A stretch of 64,000 nt of DNA from Caprella mutica (lineage: Eukaryota; Arthropoda; Malacostraca; Amphipoda; Caprellidae): contig CANNZV010001134.1 in NCBI GenBank assembly GCA_947561585.1, forward strand, positions 115,604 through 179,603, given 5' to 3'. Positions 37,463 to 47,182 of the stretch are shown here, in pieces; within the stretch, counting starts at the first letter, position 1, and each line of letters opens with the position of its first letter. Made by a program: the position numbers and the translations under genes. The notes under the pieces are model-generated. The model was not told the DNA's origin and did not search any database. It saw nothing but the letters and a program-made list of their open reading frames with translations.

Positions 37463-38392
37463 TTTCTTTGACGGAGGTCATTTTTTTTTTGATGCAGGAG
37501 GTGACTTTTTTTTGACGCAGGAGGTGACTTTTTTTTGACGCAGGAGGTGACTTTTTTTTGACGCAGGAGGTGACTTTTTTTTGATGCAGGAGGTGACTTT
37601 TTTTGACGCAGGAGGTGACTTTTTTTTGACGCAGGAGGTGACTTTTTTTTGACGCAGGAGGTGACTTTTTTTTGACGCAGGAGGTGACTTTTTTGACGCA
37701 GGAGGTGACTTTTTTTTGACGCAGGAGGTGACTTTTTTTTGACGCAGGAGGTGACTTTTTTTTGACGCAGGAGGTGACTTTTTTTTGACGCAGGAGGTGA
37801 CTTTTTTTTGACGCAGGAGGTGACTATTTTTTGACGCAGGAGGTGACTATTTTTTGACGCAGGAGGTGACTTTTTTTTGACGCAGGAGGTGACTATATTT
37901 TGACGCAGGAGGTGACTATATTTTGACGCAGGAGGTGACTATATTTTGACGCAGGAGGTGACTATATTTTGACGCAGGAGGTGACTATATTTTGACGCAG
38001 GAGGTGACTATATTTTGACGCAGGAGGTGACTATATTTTGACGCAGGAGGTGACTATATTTTGACGCAGGAGGTGACTATATTTTGACGCAGGAGGTGAC
38101 TATATTTTGACGCAGGAGGTGACTATATTTTGACGCAGGAGGTGACTATATTTTGACGCAGGAGGTGACTATATTTTGACGCAGGAGGTGACTATATTTT
38201 GACGCAGGAGGTGACTATATTTTGACGCAGGAGGTGACTATATTTTGACGCAGGAGGTGACTATATTTTGACGCAGGAGGTGACTATATTTTGACGCAGG
38301 AGGTGACTATATTTTGACGCAGGAGGTGACTATATTTTGACGCAGGAGGTGACTATATTTTGACGCAGGAGGTGACTATTTTTTGACGGAAG
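37463..38392. repeat. 23-bp minisatellite related to the 20-bp array, about 40 copies
   Basis: Units of tgacgcaggaggtgact followed by tttttt in the first third and by atattt in the rest. The core 'gacg.aggaggt.act' resembles the neighbouring 20-bp unit 'gacggaggtcgct', and the array opens with one unit of the 20-bp type (tttgacggaggtca at 37469). The switch from T-run to ATATTT variants is sharp near 37890. Confidence 0.97.
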
Positions 38393-39425
38393 GTACACAC
38401 GACACTATTTTTTCACACCCCTATTTAATTATCTCATCTATTCTTCTATTAGCAACATGTGTAAAATTATAATTGCATGGTTCTGTTACAACTTGAAGTG
38501 ATGCATTGAGTAGAAAAATAATGCTCAAATCATAGTTCAGAGATGGTTCTGTTATATGATCATGGTGGCCATACTTAGAAAGATGATGCTGGGTGGTTAA
38601 TAAATACTATATTATTCAGAGTCAAAATCCTTGCTCATTCACCAGTGTCATTGTTTTCAGTCCTTTGACCAATGAGATATTTTACAAAGTATCTCAAATG
38701 GTCAGATTATCCAAGAAACTTTGATAGATATTTGAATTTAAAGCATATTTTTCCCATATTGTCATGTTAAAACTCAATGTTTAGGACATTAAATAGAAAT
38801 TTAATTTTTATTGCATAGTATGGAAGTGGCTAATATCACTCCTATTTATTTAGATAACTGGTGTTCTATCAATTATCTACCTATGGTCTTGTGTTAATTT
38901 TCATAATTATACCGAGTGTGATCATTGTTAAAAAATTATACATAGCTAACTCAAATTGTGAGTTTGTTTATGATAATCTGTATTGCTCCCTCTGGATATT
39001 GTTACTAACTATGCTATTTATATATATGTTCATGAATTTGTTTGTTATATATGTCAAAACTTTTGTTTTTCTTTTCAGGATTATAATTATTCAACACATT
39101 CCAAAAGGAAACTTGTTTAAGAAATTTTGTATGTATCAAACAATCAAGGATATTCAGTTCAAACTTTAACATGTCTTTAGATGATGAAGAGGACATGATG
39201 CTATTCAATATTAAGTATTAGGTAAGTTCAGCTCTCTTTTCAATCTTAAATAAAATAATTGACACAATGGAATTTACTAGAGATGCTCCGATACCATATT
39301 GTTAAATGATACCAGTACCAAGTCCAATACCAGTTTTTTTAAAGTATGATATTCACAAGTGTTACTTGCTCAGTGTAATAGCTATACATTTCATTTGTTT
39401 TATTATTTTTGTGTTATTGCAATTA
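38393..39425. other. No gene recognised; possible hAT-like terminus
   Basis: The plus frame at 38861-39169 (102 residues) is strongly hydrophobic and AT-driven; no family is recognised and there is no Kozak or splice support. 'tagagatgctccgatacc' at 39278-39295 followed by repeated 'ataccag' resembles hAT transposon ends, but no partner was found. Confidence 0.3.
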
Positions 39426-39780
39426 GCTAAAGTGTACCTAGTTTCGAACTACAGTGTACCTAGTTTCGAACTACAGTGTACCTAGTTTCGAACTACAGTG
39501 TGCCTGGTTTCGAACTACAGTGTGCCTGGTTTCGAACTACAGTGTGCCTGGTTTCGAACTACAGTGTGCCTAGTTTCGAACTACAGTGTGCCTAGTTTCG
39601 AACTACAGTGTGCCTAGTTTCGAACTACAGTGTGCCTAGTTTCGAACTACAGTGTGCCTAGTTTCGAACTACAGTGTGCCTAGTTTCGAACTACAGTGTG
39701 CCTAGTTTCGAACTACAGTGTGCCTAGTTTTGAACTACAGTGTGCCTAGTTTTGAACTACAGTGTGCCTAGTTAGTTTCG
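39426..39780. repeat. 22-bp minisatellite, about 16 copies
   Basis: Units agtgtgcctagtttcgaact plus ac. The first three have 'gtacctag', the next three 'gtgcctgg', most others 'gtgcctag', and the last two 'gttttgaac'. Variant blocks run in order, as expected from stepwise amplification. Confidence 0.97.
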
Positions 39781-39967
39781 AAGTATGTATTTTTTATTCA
39801 TCTGTTGATTAATTACAGCAATATCAGCTGTCTAGTTGAACATAAATTTATTATTATAAGCACGAAATGTAATTATTCAGTGAATTGTTTATAATGTTCG
39901 TTGCAATTTTCAGAAACACTGTCCGGACCCGATTTCAAACCAGTTCATAAAACCATTGGAATATCAC

Positions 39968-40155
39968 TATAGAATTCTGGCGATTGGGATGGACATAGAG
40001 GAAGGGGCATACGCTCCCACACCTGAGCACGGTCATGAGCCCCCCAGGTCATGAGCCTCTATAGAATTCTGGCGATTGGGATGGACATAGAGGAAGGGGC
40101 ATACGCTCCCACACCTAAGCACGGTCATGAGTCCCCCCCCCTGGTCACGAGCCCC
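39968..40155. repeat. Two tandem copies of a 94-bp GC-richer unit
   Basis: 'tatagaattctggcgattgg' through 'cacggtcatgagcccccc' occurs twice in a row. C-runs differ in length between copies. No coding frame. Confidence 0.9.
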
Positions 40156-40375
40156 CCCTCCCTGTTGTTTAATCCTTATTTACATAGTTAAACAAATGAA
40201 GAACTATGTACTTAGATAGAAATAACTGAGAGTTGCTAATGTAGTTTCACTAGTTTGTTGTACTGCACACTTAATGATTGATTAATGACCTGGCAGGGGG
40301 GTCAGGGGGATTAAATAATAATATAGGTAAATAAATAAGGATTAAAAACAGATGGCTCGTAATCGGGGGGGGGGG
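40143..40375. repeat. Foldback repeat with C/G-run ends
   Basis: 40143-40187 (cacgagccccccctccctgt, then tgtttaatccttatttac) pairs imperfectly with 40325-40372 (aataaggattaaaaacagat, then ggctcgtaatcgggggg). The loop is about 140 bp. It may be a small foldback element next to the 94-bp duplication. Confidence 0.7.
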
Positions 40376-40663
40376 GGGTGGTTATGACCTACACCTCCGA
40401 GGAACGCGTTATCAAAGTTGGCGACCTAATCTCTTACTCTTCTCCCAATTTATATTTGTAAGTATGGTTACATTTTTTATTATTAGTAACAAGTGGTGCT
40501 CATTTTACAATCTTTGACAATCAGTTAGACACGAAAAATATATAAGTATGATTTACAATGTATAGCTTTAGTTTGCTTACCAATAAATAAATTTAAAGCT
40601 ATCTACTTCACTCTTATAACCTTACCACTACTCTTTACAGTCTATTATATCGTAAATGGAAAA

Positions 40664-41090
40664 GGAGATGGTGTCCCTTCAGCCCCGAACTGTTGTAGCT
40701 AATTTGGAATGTATTATTTTACCATGTTTATTTTTATTAACGCTACTTGCAGTTTTGGAGAATAGCGCTAAGTTATATTCATCAACTGCGAGGTCTTAGA
40801 TTTTTGTATTAGGAAGGCTTCATTCCCCATCATCTTCTTCCATCCACCATCGCCACAGGTGCTTGTGACTCTTTTCGTGACAATCCTTGGTAAGTGACAG
40901 CATTCACGGAGAAGCTTTTTTGTCCTTTCATTAGTATTGTCACTGACGGGTGGCAGGTGACATTGTTTATAGACCCACTTTTCTTTCTGACTGATTCTTC
41001 CAGTCCCTTCTATTCAATTTCCTTTTGATGTAGCTAAACGATATGGCCTTTTTGTCTGAAATAGACATTTAACCCATACTAAATAAATTT
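40664..41090. repeat. Interspersed repeat family R2, uninterrupted copy
   Basis: Direct homologue of the sequence around element P4. 'ggagatggtgtccctt' corresponds to 20148-20161 and everything from 'cagccccgaactgttgtag' onward to 21948-22345. It therefore shows the arrangement expected before insertion of P4. No coding frame was recognised. Confidence 0.72.
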
Positions 41091-41151
41091 TTCCCTAACT
41101 TGAAACGTCAATCACATTTATTCAAATAGCTATTTAGACATGATCATTTTT

Positions 41152-41309
41152 TACCCTCATGGTAGATATTGACTGGAATATTGCTGCCGAATAACGTCAC
41201 ATTCATAATATGAAGTATATATGCGGTAAACGCGTCATATTTTATAGTATGAATATGTGCGTTCATATTCAGCGCAGTATTGGCGCAGTCAATATCTTCC
41301 ATGAGGGTA
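41152..41309. mobile_element. Palindromic 158-bp MITE
   Basis: The ends are inverted repeats of 24 bp with one mismatch: TACCCTCATGGTAGATATTG at the left, complementary to 41286-41309 at the right. The interior continues as an imperfect hairpin ('gccgaataacgtcacattc' against 'gaatatgtgcgttcatattc'). T-runs flank both sides, so any target duplication is unclear. It is non-autonomous and of unknown superfamily. Confidence 0.85.
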
Positions 41310-41319
41310 TTTTTTCTCT

Positions 41320-41560
41320 AGTGTTTCACTCGTGGCCACGGACGCTACGCGGTCGCGCATTAGTAGTTAGGACGCGCGTGTCTGCAGTTTAGGGTAGCGC
41401 CCCAGTGTAGTTCAGTGCAGTGGGGGGACGTAGAATGAGGTCCCCAAAAGCGGACAAAAATGCTCTGTCGCGGCCCTATCGCGGCCTTCTGCCTGCCATG
41501 ATGCCGGCCCTGCGCGCCCCACCCGCTGCCCCTATCCTGCACCGAATTTTAACTGGGGCT
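41320..41560. other. GC-rich tract ending in the 23-bp terminus-like repeat
   Basis: Far richer in G and C than its surroundings, with several CpG-rich words (gcggtcgcgc, cgcggccctatcgcggcc). Its last 23 bases (41538-41560) are the exact reverse complement of 32234-32256. It has short open frames on both strands without known similarity. Probably the edge of a mobile element; it could also be a host CpG-rich segment. Confidence 0.45.
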
Positions 41561-42353
41561 ATAATTAGGTAGCTATATATTTAAGTTATTTCGATATCTT
41601 TTGACAAGATTGGCTTTTGACTAAAAAAATTACGCATCTGTAATACATTCAATACGTAGAAACGTTCTACAGGTAAATTAGTTCGATGAAAATAATTGCA
41701 ATCATTTCAATCAGAGCAAATGGAAATCCTTAAAAATATGTTCTTCATTTTCAATTTGATGAATTTCCTTCCGATTGGATGATACTTGAAACCTCAAAGC
41801 TTCCCTAAAATAAACAAGGAGTATTACACATCTAATATATTTTGTATATCTTTCGTAATTTTACTTTAGCTAGTAATTTTGTACCTATTTTATATACGTG
41901 TTGTATACTAACAGTACCAAGTCGCATGCATGTTTTGCATACAGAAAATGTAATCCATTTTGCTCTTTGAGGAGCTTGCCTAAGCTGTTCAAAGACTGTT
42001 TCATTTCAAACTTTTACGAAATCTCTGCCTCTGATTTATTTGATCTTATTGGGTGAGGAAAAAAAACTTCTGTTATTTGTTACGGAGATGAAGAAATATT
42101 AGTCCAATTTTCTCCCGACATTTCCATTGAAATTCTTTCCAAGATTAAAAATAGAAAATTGTTCGCTAAATTGCGTATGATAGTTATTCTAGATAATATT
42201 ATTTTCCATGTTCCGTATAGGTAATATATTCATTGTTTAATATATTTTAGTGTGTAAATAAATTTCATATCAATAAATTATTGATTCAATAGTTTCATCT
42301 AAGAAATCGTACAATGTACTTCAATATTCATACTTAAGAATTTTCCATTCAGT
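41561..42353. other. No recognisable gene
   Basis: AT-rich sequence left of the 1,071-bp repeat. Nothing recognised. Confidence 0.45.
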
Positions 42354-43424
42354 ATATCAATCGATCGCATCCAATAATTAAATATTTACCTTTCGTGGAT
42401 TATATCCCCGGATGGAATCAATTACATTTTGAGAAAATCTTTCTTGCCAAACAGAAAAAAAAAAAGAATCGATCGGTGTCGAAATAGCAAGATTTCCTTT
42501 CTTGCAAAGACTCCAAATGGCAGTTGTTCCTAAAGGCTATTAGAGTTAATGAGCTGGAAGTTGATTGTGGTCAGAATGGTGTAGGTAATTAAGGAATTAA
42601 AAGGTGAGAAATTGAATTTAGGCCTTCTTCCTTCTTAATTGGAGTTATGCCTTCCATTAATATAATTTTAGCAAAGAGGTGGGAATTTAATAGAGGATTG
42701 GAATTTGAAAAAGATTAAAACCAAGGTATATTAACTACAAGGTGGAATATTGCGCAGGTCATATCAAGATGATTACAGTTTTGTTGTGAAAGTCGCTTCG
42801 ATGACCCGGGATAATTATTTTCACATAGAAACAAGGTATGTAACTCATTCTTATAGAATCGAATGCTTTAATTTCGTTTTATTTGACTGACCTGGCTGAA
42901 TTCAGCATTTCCTTGGTTCTTCTCAAGATATATTAACTTAAAAAGTATACTAAATGCATTGATACGAGTTTTAAAATCTTCTGCGCATAAAAAATACGAG
43001 CATATATGAACGCACAAATGTGCCCTGCAATATTACACTACATACTCTTATATACTTTACAGAATAAGTCAAAAGAAACAGATACCAAATTCAAATTCCC
43101 ATAACTTTAACAAGAACCTTTGTATCTTTGTGTGATTTTCTTTGGATTTTTTAGATTTTTACCATCTTCAGCCACATTTTTCGTTTGTTTTTAAATTCCT
43201 TATAGTTTACTAAGTTTAGGGTGGTGAAATTGCTCTTACGCGAGATATGTAATCGTTAAAGGTTATCAAATTGGGTTTGTTTACCCAGTAATAATTAGTT
43301 ATATGTAATAAAGAAACAATTGCATATTATGAAGATCTAAAGTAAAATATTGTTCACCATAAATAACCATTATCTCCCATTTTTCTCAACACGTTTGTGG
43401 GAAAGTTTTCTGGTTGCTTTCATT
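42354..43424 (+). repeat. 1,071-bp direct repeat R, copy A
   Basis: Aligned by eye with 46112-47182 without gaps (constant offset 3,758), with one difference noticed (42595 A against 46353 G). The right edge falls inside the gag frame: the last 17 or so codons and stop of that frame are repeat sequence. The repeat itself has no frame of note. Parts of it occur in older, inverted form at 47590-47995 and 58455-58653, so it belongs to an interspersed family. Confidence 0.95.
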
Positions 43425-45442
43425 TCATTGATAAAAATTTTATTTTTATGCATCACAGTACAGTGATCTCCATTACATCTCTCACAACATGTTTTCGAAT
43501 CACAAGCAGGTGAAAGATGTTTTGATGACAAACATTTGAAGCACAGCCTATGAACTCTTGCGATTCTCATCTTCTCCCGATATTCCAATCTCCCGAACGA
43601 TTTACAATGTGAAGTATGATGATTGTCATTTTCATGCAGAATACACTTATAGGGCTCAGACTGCTCTGTTTGAAAGACCCTTGCAGACCTGCAAACAGAA
43701 GTTCTTTCGGAAGGATCATCGTACGCCTCGAAATTAGGATTACTCATCTCATCACACTGGTTACTAATGAATTTTACCAATTCTGATAGAGGAGGGTTAC
43801 AGTTAAATTTGACACTGTAGGTGTGGCCAAAGCTTCGCCACCTCCTTTGTAGCCTATCAGGTAGCTTTCGCCAGATTGTTCCCTGCTCACTTGCGGTATT
43901 GAATACTGCAAGTTCTGGGTTACCCGCCTGATTAGACAGAACAACGCGACATAGATCTGCCAGATCACGGAGCCCTGATATATCTTGAGGACCAACCTTG
44001 GAGAAGCTCCTCAGCTTCTTTCTTAATGATGTTGATATCTGTATATGAGAACCAAATCTCTGGTGAAGGTTATCCCATATGGCATCAAGAGTAGCCTGCG
44101 GATCTTCACCTAACGATTCGATCATATTTGAAATCATCTTCCTTGGCTCCCCCGTAGTATTAGCAGATAGTATTGTAATTACGTCCATTGGGTCCAGGGT
44201 CAGATGCCTCATCTTGTTATTTAACACATGCAACCAACCTCTGAACTTATGAGGCTCTCCATTGAATGCACTGTCAGTGTTTTTAAATAATTCCTGCTTG
44301 ATAAGGTGCTGAGATGCAGGATCGATACAAGAACCCAATTCTATGCCACATGTGACAGAGGGACCAGGAGAAGGGGAGATCAGGAGAGGAGGTTTCTGAT
44401 GTGGTGGATCAGTACGAGAACCCAATCCCACACCACTCTCAACAGAGAAGTCGGGAGAGGAGGAGGTCGGGAGATGAAGTACCAGAGGTGATGGATCAAG
44501 ACAAGAACCGGACTTCATCATTGGGCATGCATTGTTGGCTTTTCCAAATTGCATTTCAGGAGCACTCCGAGTATCTGAAGCTGGAAACCTAAATGGAATT
44601 TCAAATTTACTACCCATCAACTTATATGGAAGTGACAAATGTGCTGAGCGCGGTGCAGCATGACTGTAGGTTTCAGTTGGTTGAGTCTGCACACGTCCTA
44701 CAGCAGTGTCTGATACCCCAGCAAAGGCAGCATCCTTCACTGAACAAAATGGACCTGAAGGCAAAGGACTCATGTCTCCTAATATCCCCCAACCATCAGA
44801 ACTAGAGACCTCTATGTTCCTCTTCACAATGTTTAAATTATGATCACTAAGGCAATGCTTCGCGCCTTCAATTGTAGAAGCCTGATGAACACTTGTTGTT
44901 GCTACTGTATTTGCTCTAGACTCCTTCGTTCTAGCACCCAACTGCACACCCGCCAGACTCACACCAGTGTCAACTCCCATTCCCAACTGAACGCCTGATC
45001 CCGTTGTCACAGGCTCACTATGAGTATTGAAATCTTCAATTCCGAGTGTCATTGTATTTTCTGAATACAGACTTGCTGTATCAATATTAGATATTTCATC
45101 TACCTGAAATCTATTCAACTGGGCATTTATTTGATTAAGTGCTGCCTTCACTTCCTTAGTCTGATTTAATCTTTCAGATCTTATTTCTTGAGATTGGAAG
45201 ACAGAACCCACAGCACACAATCTGGAGTGAAGTTCATAAGATGAATTTTTGAATTTAGCAAAATTAATCTTTATACTCTTTGCCAGACCTAGCAGGGCCT
45301 CAGACTCCATGATTGTAGGATCCTCGCCCAGTATATTTTCTAAGGAGCTATGACTCTCCAAATATATTTCATTAAGTTGAGACAACTGTGGCACTGGTGC
45401 CCTCAGACTTTTTCTGATTTCAGCTTGGACTTGACCACTCAT
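43370..45442 (-). CDS. gag: BEL/Pao-type retrotransposon gag, 3' truncated
   Basis: The 690-residue open frame starts with ATG at 45442 on the minus strand. The N-terminal half is low in recognisable motifs (SGQVQAEIRKSLRAPVPQL at the start, a helical stretch, then a Ser/Thr/Pro-rich linker). About residues 390-560 match the gag core typical of BEL/Pao elements (FNGEPHKFRGWLHVLNNKM... then DLCRVVLSNQAG and ISNQCDEM). The C terminus holds Cys/His knuckles: C634-X2-C637-X4-H642-X4-C647, then C653-X2-C656-X3-H660-X4-H665, as expected for nucleic-acid binding. In BEL/Pao elements gag runs on into protease, RT, RNase H and integrase; here all of pol is missing. The frame crosses into repeat R after about residue 673, so its last residues are not gag. 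It encodes a full-looking capsid protein but the element cannot move alone. Confidence 0.85.
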   Translation of the reverse strand: MSGQVQAEIRKSLRAPVPQLSQLNEIYLESHSSLENILGEDPTIMESEALLGLAKSIKINFAKFKNSSYELHSRLCAVGSVFQSQEIRSERLNQTKEVKAALNQINAQLNRFQVDEISNIDTASLYSENTMTLGIEDFNTHSEPVTTGSGVQLGMGVDTGVSLAGVQLGARTKESRANTVATTSVHQASTIEGAKHCLSDHNLNIVKRNIEVSSSDGWGILGDMSPLPSGPFCSVKDAAFAGVSDTAVGRVQTQPTETYSHAAPRSAHLSLPYKLMGSKFEIPFRFPASDTRSAPEMQFGKANNACPMMKSGSCLDPSPLVLHLPTSSSPDFSVESGVGLGSRTDPPHQKPPLLISPSPGPSVTCGIELGSCIDPASQHLIKQELFKNTDSAFNGEPHKFRGWLHVLNNKMRHLTLDPMDVITILSANTTGEPRKMISNMIESLGEDPQATLDAIWDNLHQRFGSHIQISTSLRKKLRSFSKVGPQDISGLRDLADLCRVVLSNQAGNPELAVFNTASEQGTIWRKLPDRLQRRWRSFGHTYSVKFNCNPPLSELVKFISNQCDEMSNPNFEAYDDPSERTSVCRSARVFQTEQSEPYKCILHENDNHHTSHCKSFGRLEYREKMRIARVHRLCFKCLSSKHLSPACDSKTCCERCNGDHCTVMHKNKIFINEMKATRKLSHKRVEKNGR

Positions 45443-46111
45443 GATTATTTTTTAAGATGCTCCAAGAAGAACCCACTGACTCCTATCTAACCAGATCAAA
45501 AGGTCTCACCTTAATGCCTCAGAGAAAGGCAATCCAACTGTGGCCAGCAGTTGTAGTTCTGTCACTTTCACGACTCTAGACTGTCCGTGGAAGTAAAAGG
45601 CAGGATTTTCTAGAATTTATTCTTCAATAAATTTACTTCATTGGTTTAGTGACCTGAGGTAAAAACACAAATATAAGATACTAAACATATCTATCTATTT
45701 ATTATAAAATTCATATGGGTAGAGCAATAAAGATTAACACTTACAGAACTGTGTTTTTAGCCTCCAGCGGAATTGATCTGGTTAATCAGTCTGGGTAACT
45801 ATACACTCACAGTAACATTCTCACAAAAATTGTCAACAATTTTTCACTAAATTTTAGAATAGATTACCCTGTAACACACAATGCACATAATTTATTTAGC
45901 TAATTAAATCTAATGTAAAAGGACACACAAACTAACGAACAAAGGTACAGCGGCTAACTTGACGAAATATAAAAATATAACCACTAAAATTTCAGCTAAG
46001 GAAAGCAACAAAAAGTCGGTAGGAATTTGCTAAAGACAGATAATGTTACTACTTTATTATATGGTATCGCCTAACAAGGAAGCGTAAAATAATTATGCCG
46101 ATGCCGGCACA
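45443..46111 (-). mobile_element. 5' leader and probable LTR of the BEL/Pao element
   Basis: On the minus strand this segment begins TGTGCCGGCATCGGCATAAT at 46110 and leads into the gag start. A TGT start, the AATAAA at about 45893 and a later TGTTACA ending near 45870 suggest an LTR of about 240 bp at 45870-46110, followed by an untranslated leader. I see no convincing primer binding site, so the right edge of the LTR is uncertain. No matching 3' LTR exists on the other side of gag, which agrees with a truncated copy. Confidence 0.5.
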
Positions 46112-47182
46112 ATATCAATCGATCGCATCCAATAATTAAATATTTACCTTTCGTGGATTATATCCCCGGATGGAATCAATTACATTTTGAGAAAATCTTT
46201 CTTGCCAAACAGAAAAAAAAAAAGAATCGATCGGTGTCGAAATAGCAAGATTTCCTTTCTTGCAAAGACTCCAAATGGCAGTTGTTCCTAAAGGCTATTA
46301 GAGTTAATGAGCTGGAAGTTGATTGTGGTCAGAATGGTGTAGGTAATTAAGGGATTAAAAGGTGAGAAATTGAATTTAGGCCTTCTTCCTTCTTAATTGG
46401 AGTTATGCCTTCCATTAATATAATTTTAGCAAAGAGGTGGGAATTTAATAGAGGATTGGAATTTGAAAAAGATTAAAACCAAGGTATATTAACTACAAGG
46501 TGGAATATTGCGCAGGTCATATCAAGATGATTACAGTTTTGTTGTGAAAGTCGCTTCGATGACCCGGGATAATTATTTTCACATAGAAACAAGGTATGTA
46601 ACTCATTCTTATAGAATCGAATGCTTTAATTTCGTTTTATTTGACTGACCTGGCTGAATTCAGCATTTCCTTGGTTCTTCTCAAGATATATTAACTTAAA
46701 AAGTATACTAAATGCATTGATACGAGTTTTAAAATCTTCTGCGCATAAAAAATACGAGCATATATGAACGCACAAATGTGCCCTGCAATATTACACTACA
46801 TACTCTTATATACTTTACAGAATAAGTCAAAAGAAACAGATACCAAATTCAAATTCCCATAACTTTAACAAGAACCTTTGTATCTTTGTGTGATTTTCTT
46901 TGGATTTTTTAGATTTTTACCATCTTCAGCCACATTTTTCGTTTGTTTTTAAATTCCTTATAGTTTACTAAGTTTAGGGTGGTGAAATTGCTCTTACGCG
47001 AGATATGTAATCGTTAAAGGTTATCAAATTGGGTTTGTTTACCCAGTAATAATTAGTTATATGTAATAAAGAAACAATTGCATATTATGAAGATCTAAAG
47101 TAAAATATTGTTCACCATAAATAACCATTATCTCCCATTTTTCTCAACACGTTTGTGGGAAAGTTTTCTGGTTGCTTTCATT
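46112..47182 (+). repeat. 1,071-bp direct repeat R, copy B
   Basis: Begins one base outside the probable LTR tip and ends at 47182, where copy A meets gag. The order is unique sequence, R, truncated BEL, R, unique sequence, as if R were a very long target-site duplication. Near-identity of the copies means the event is recent or the assembly duplicated it. Confidence 0.95.

Noticed and set aside
38861..39169. 102-residue hydrophobic frame as a membrane protein gene
   Set aside because: AT-rich sequence produces Ile/Phe/Leu/Tyr-rich frames readily; no family similarity or gene structure was seen.
43774..44805. Frames of 61-73 residues overlapping gag on both strands
   Set aside because: Shadows of the 690-residue gag frame.
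42354..47182. Reading the two 1,071-bp repeats as LTRs of the gag element
   Set aside because: No primer binding site next to one copy and no polypurine tract next to the other; gag runs into the supposed 3' LTR; and pieces of the repeat occur elsewhere in old inverted form. A better LTR start (TGTGCCGG) lies just inside copy B.
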